Position numbers and translations under genes: made by a program
Part shown: positions 5,405-5,783 of the stretch, piece after piece
How the letters are laid out: every line of letters starts with the position of its first letter
Position numbering within the stretch: position 1 is the stretch's first letter
The notes under the pieces: generated by a model
The model's database searches: none
The model's input: only the letters and a program-made list of their open reading frames with translations
What the model was told of the DNA's origin: nothing
From: Gammaproteobacteria bacterium
GTDB taxonomy: Bacteria > Pseudomonadota > Gammaproteobacteria > Granulosicoccales > Granulosicoccaceae
Length of the DNA: 5,783 nt
Direction: 5' to 3'
NCBI GenBank assembly: GCA_020444765.1
Contig: JAGRHW010000240.1
Coordinates: 1 to 5,783, forward strand

Positions 5405-5783
5405 TTATTTGAAGGGGTTCCACCAAGGCTTGGAATTGCCTTCCATACCGGACATACCGCTCATACCATCCATGCCCTGCATGCCTGACATACCACTCAT
5501 ACCGCCCATTCCGGACATGCCGCTCATACCATTCATGCCCTGCATACCGGACATACCACTCATGCCACCCATGCCTGACATACCGCTCATTCCGGACATG
5601 CCGCTCATGCCGCTCATGCCACCCATCACCGGGCGATAAGTCCACTGCGTGCAAACCATATTTGATCGATTGCCACTCATACCTTGCATTCCGGACATAC
5701 CGCTCATGCCGCCCATTCCGGACATGCCACTCATGCCGCCCATTCCGGACATACCACTCATGCCGCCCATTCCGGACATGCCA
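5405..5783 (-). CDS. Methionine-rich Met-X-Gly repeat protein, N-terminus cut by window edge
   Basis: The frame is open from the right edge to TAA at 5405-5407; 125 codons plus a stop are visible and the true start lies outside. Numbering from the first visible ATG (5777-5779), the protein is nearly all tripeptides Met-X-Gly, with X mostly Ser or Gly and sometimes Gln, Asn, Asp or Glu. There are 12 such units (residues 1-36), then a 15-residue break (37-51) holding the only cysteine (C43), W46 and Y48, then 21 units (52-114). The end is Asn-Ser-Lys-Pro-Trp-Trp-Asn-Pro-Phe-Lys. Methionine makes up 34 of 124 residues. Regular in-frame spacing and natural synonymous variation show that this frame is the coding one. 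I do not recognise the family. Methionine thioethers can bind Cu(I) or act as an oxidant sink; both are only ideas. Its place at the head of a redox operon suggests a linked envelope role, but a signal peptide cannot be checked here. Confidence 0.8.
   Translation of the reverse strand, partial: GMSGMGGMSGMSGMGGMSGMSGMGGMSGMSGMQGMSGNRSNMVCTQWTYRPVMGGMSGMSGMSGMSGMSGMGGMSGMSGMQGMNGMSGMSGMGGMSGMSGMQGMDGMSGMSGMEGNSKPWWNPFK
5438..5626 (-). repeat. Met-X-Gly tandem array, promoter-distal block
   Basis: Twenty-one consecutive 9-bp units (ATG-NNN-GGN) form this block. A higher-order 63-bp repeat is visible: 5510-5572 and 5447-5509 both encode seven units with X = Gly, Ser, Ser, Gln, Asn or Asp, Ser, Ser. 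The copies differ mostly at synonymous third positions, which points to an older segmental duplication kept under protein-level selection. Confidence 0.9.
5672..5783 (-). repeat. Met-X-Gly tandem array, promoter-proximal block, open at window edge
   Basis: Three nearly identical 27-bp copies (5753-5779, 5726-5752, 5699-5725) each encode three units with X = Ser, Gly, Ser. A fourth, diverged copy lies at 5672-5698, with Gln in the middle unit. The copies differ by only a base or two, so this block is younger or more homogenised than the distal one, and its copy number may vary between strains. Confidence 0.9.

Noticed and set aside
5409..5639. Pro/Met/Ile-rich plus-strand frame across the repeats
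   Set aside because: It is the reverse-complement shadow of the repeat array, without a ribosome-binding site or neighbours on that strand.
5358..5654. His/Tyr/Arg-rich frame on the minus strand within the repeat region
   Set aside because: It is an out-of-frame reading of the Met-X-Gly repeats. The Met-X-Gly frame shows synonymous variation, stays open to the edge and ends next to the cytochrome gene.
5405..5783. Resemblance of the repeats to the Gly-Gly-Met tail of GroEL
   Set aside because: Only the composition is shared. The array is far longer, is mainly Met-Ser-Gly and ends in an unrelated Trp-Trp-Asn-Pro-Phe-Lys tail.
5438..5783. CRISPR-like array
   Set aside because: The repeats are contiguous coding triplets without unique spacers of even length.

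Overview
The window carries one compact operon on the minus strand, read from high to low coordinates. It encodes a periplasmic molybdenum oxidoreductase of the DMSO-reductase family with its accessory proteins. The genes overlap or nearly touch, and almost every base is coding. The organism is probably a Gram-negative, respiring proteobacterium, perhaps a gammaproteobacterium. The evidence is a Tat-exported molybdoenzyme, a secreted multiheme cytochrome c, a TorD-type chaperone and moderate GC content. The genus cannot be read from the sequence.

Layout in transcription order: (1) the 3' part of a gene for an extremely methionine-rich Met-X-Gly repeat protein (5405 to the right edge); (2) a 65-bp gap with a perfect 9-bp stem-loop; (3) a secreted pentaheme cytochrome c (4542-5339); (4) the molybdopterin catalytic subunit with a twin-arginine signal (1982-4540, start one base after the cytochrome stop); (5) a DmsB-like subunit with four [4Fe-4S] clusters (1273-1950); (6) a TorD/DmsD-like chaperone overlapping it by an ATGA junction (506-1276); (7) a second iron-sulfur protein with two cluster motifs, cut by the left edge (1-490).

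Inferred working model: the chaperone inserts or proofreads cofactor in the catalytic subunit and guards its Tat signal. The folded catalytic subunit carries the signal-less Fe-S subunit across the membrane. The pentaheme cytochrome exchanges electrons with the pair in the periplasm. No NrfD/DmsC-type membrane anchor is visible, so the cytochrome may take its place. The substrate cannot be deduced from sequence alone; the catalytic subunit looks most like DmsA, but an S/N-oxide or other oxyanion substrate remains open.

The points most worth a second look are the Met-X-Gly repeat protein at the head of the operon, a histidine where the third cysteine of the catalytic subunit's N-terminal Fe-S site is expected, and the cytochrome-for-anchor arrangement.
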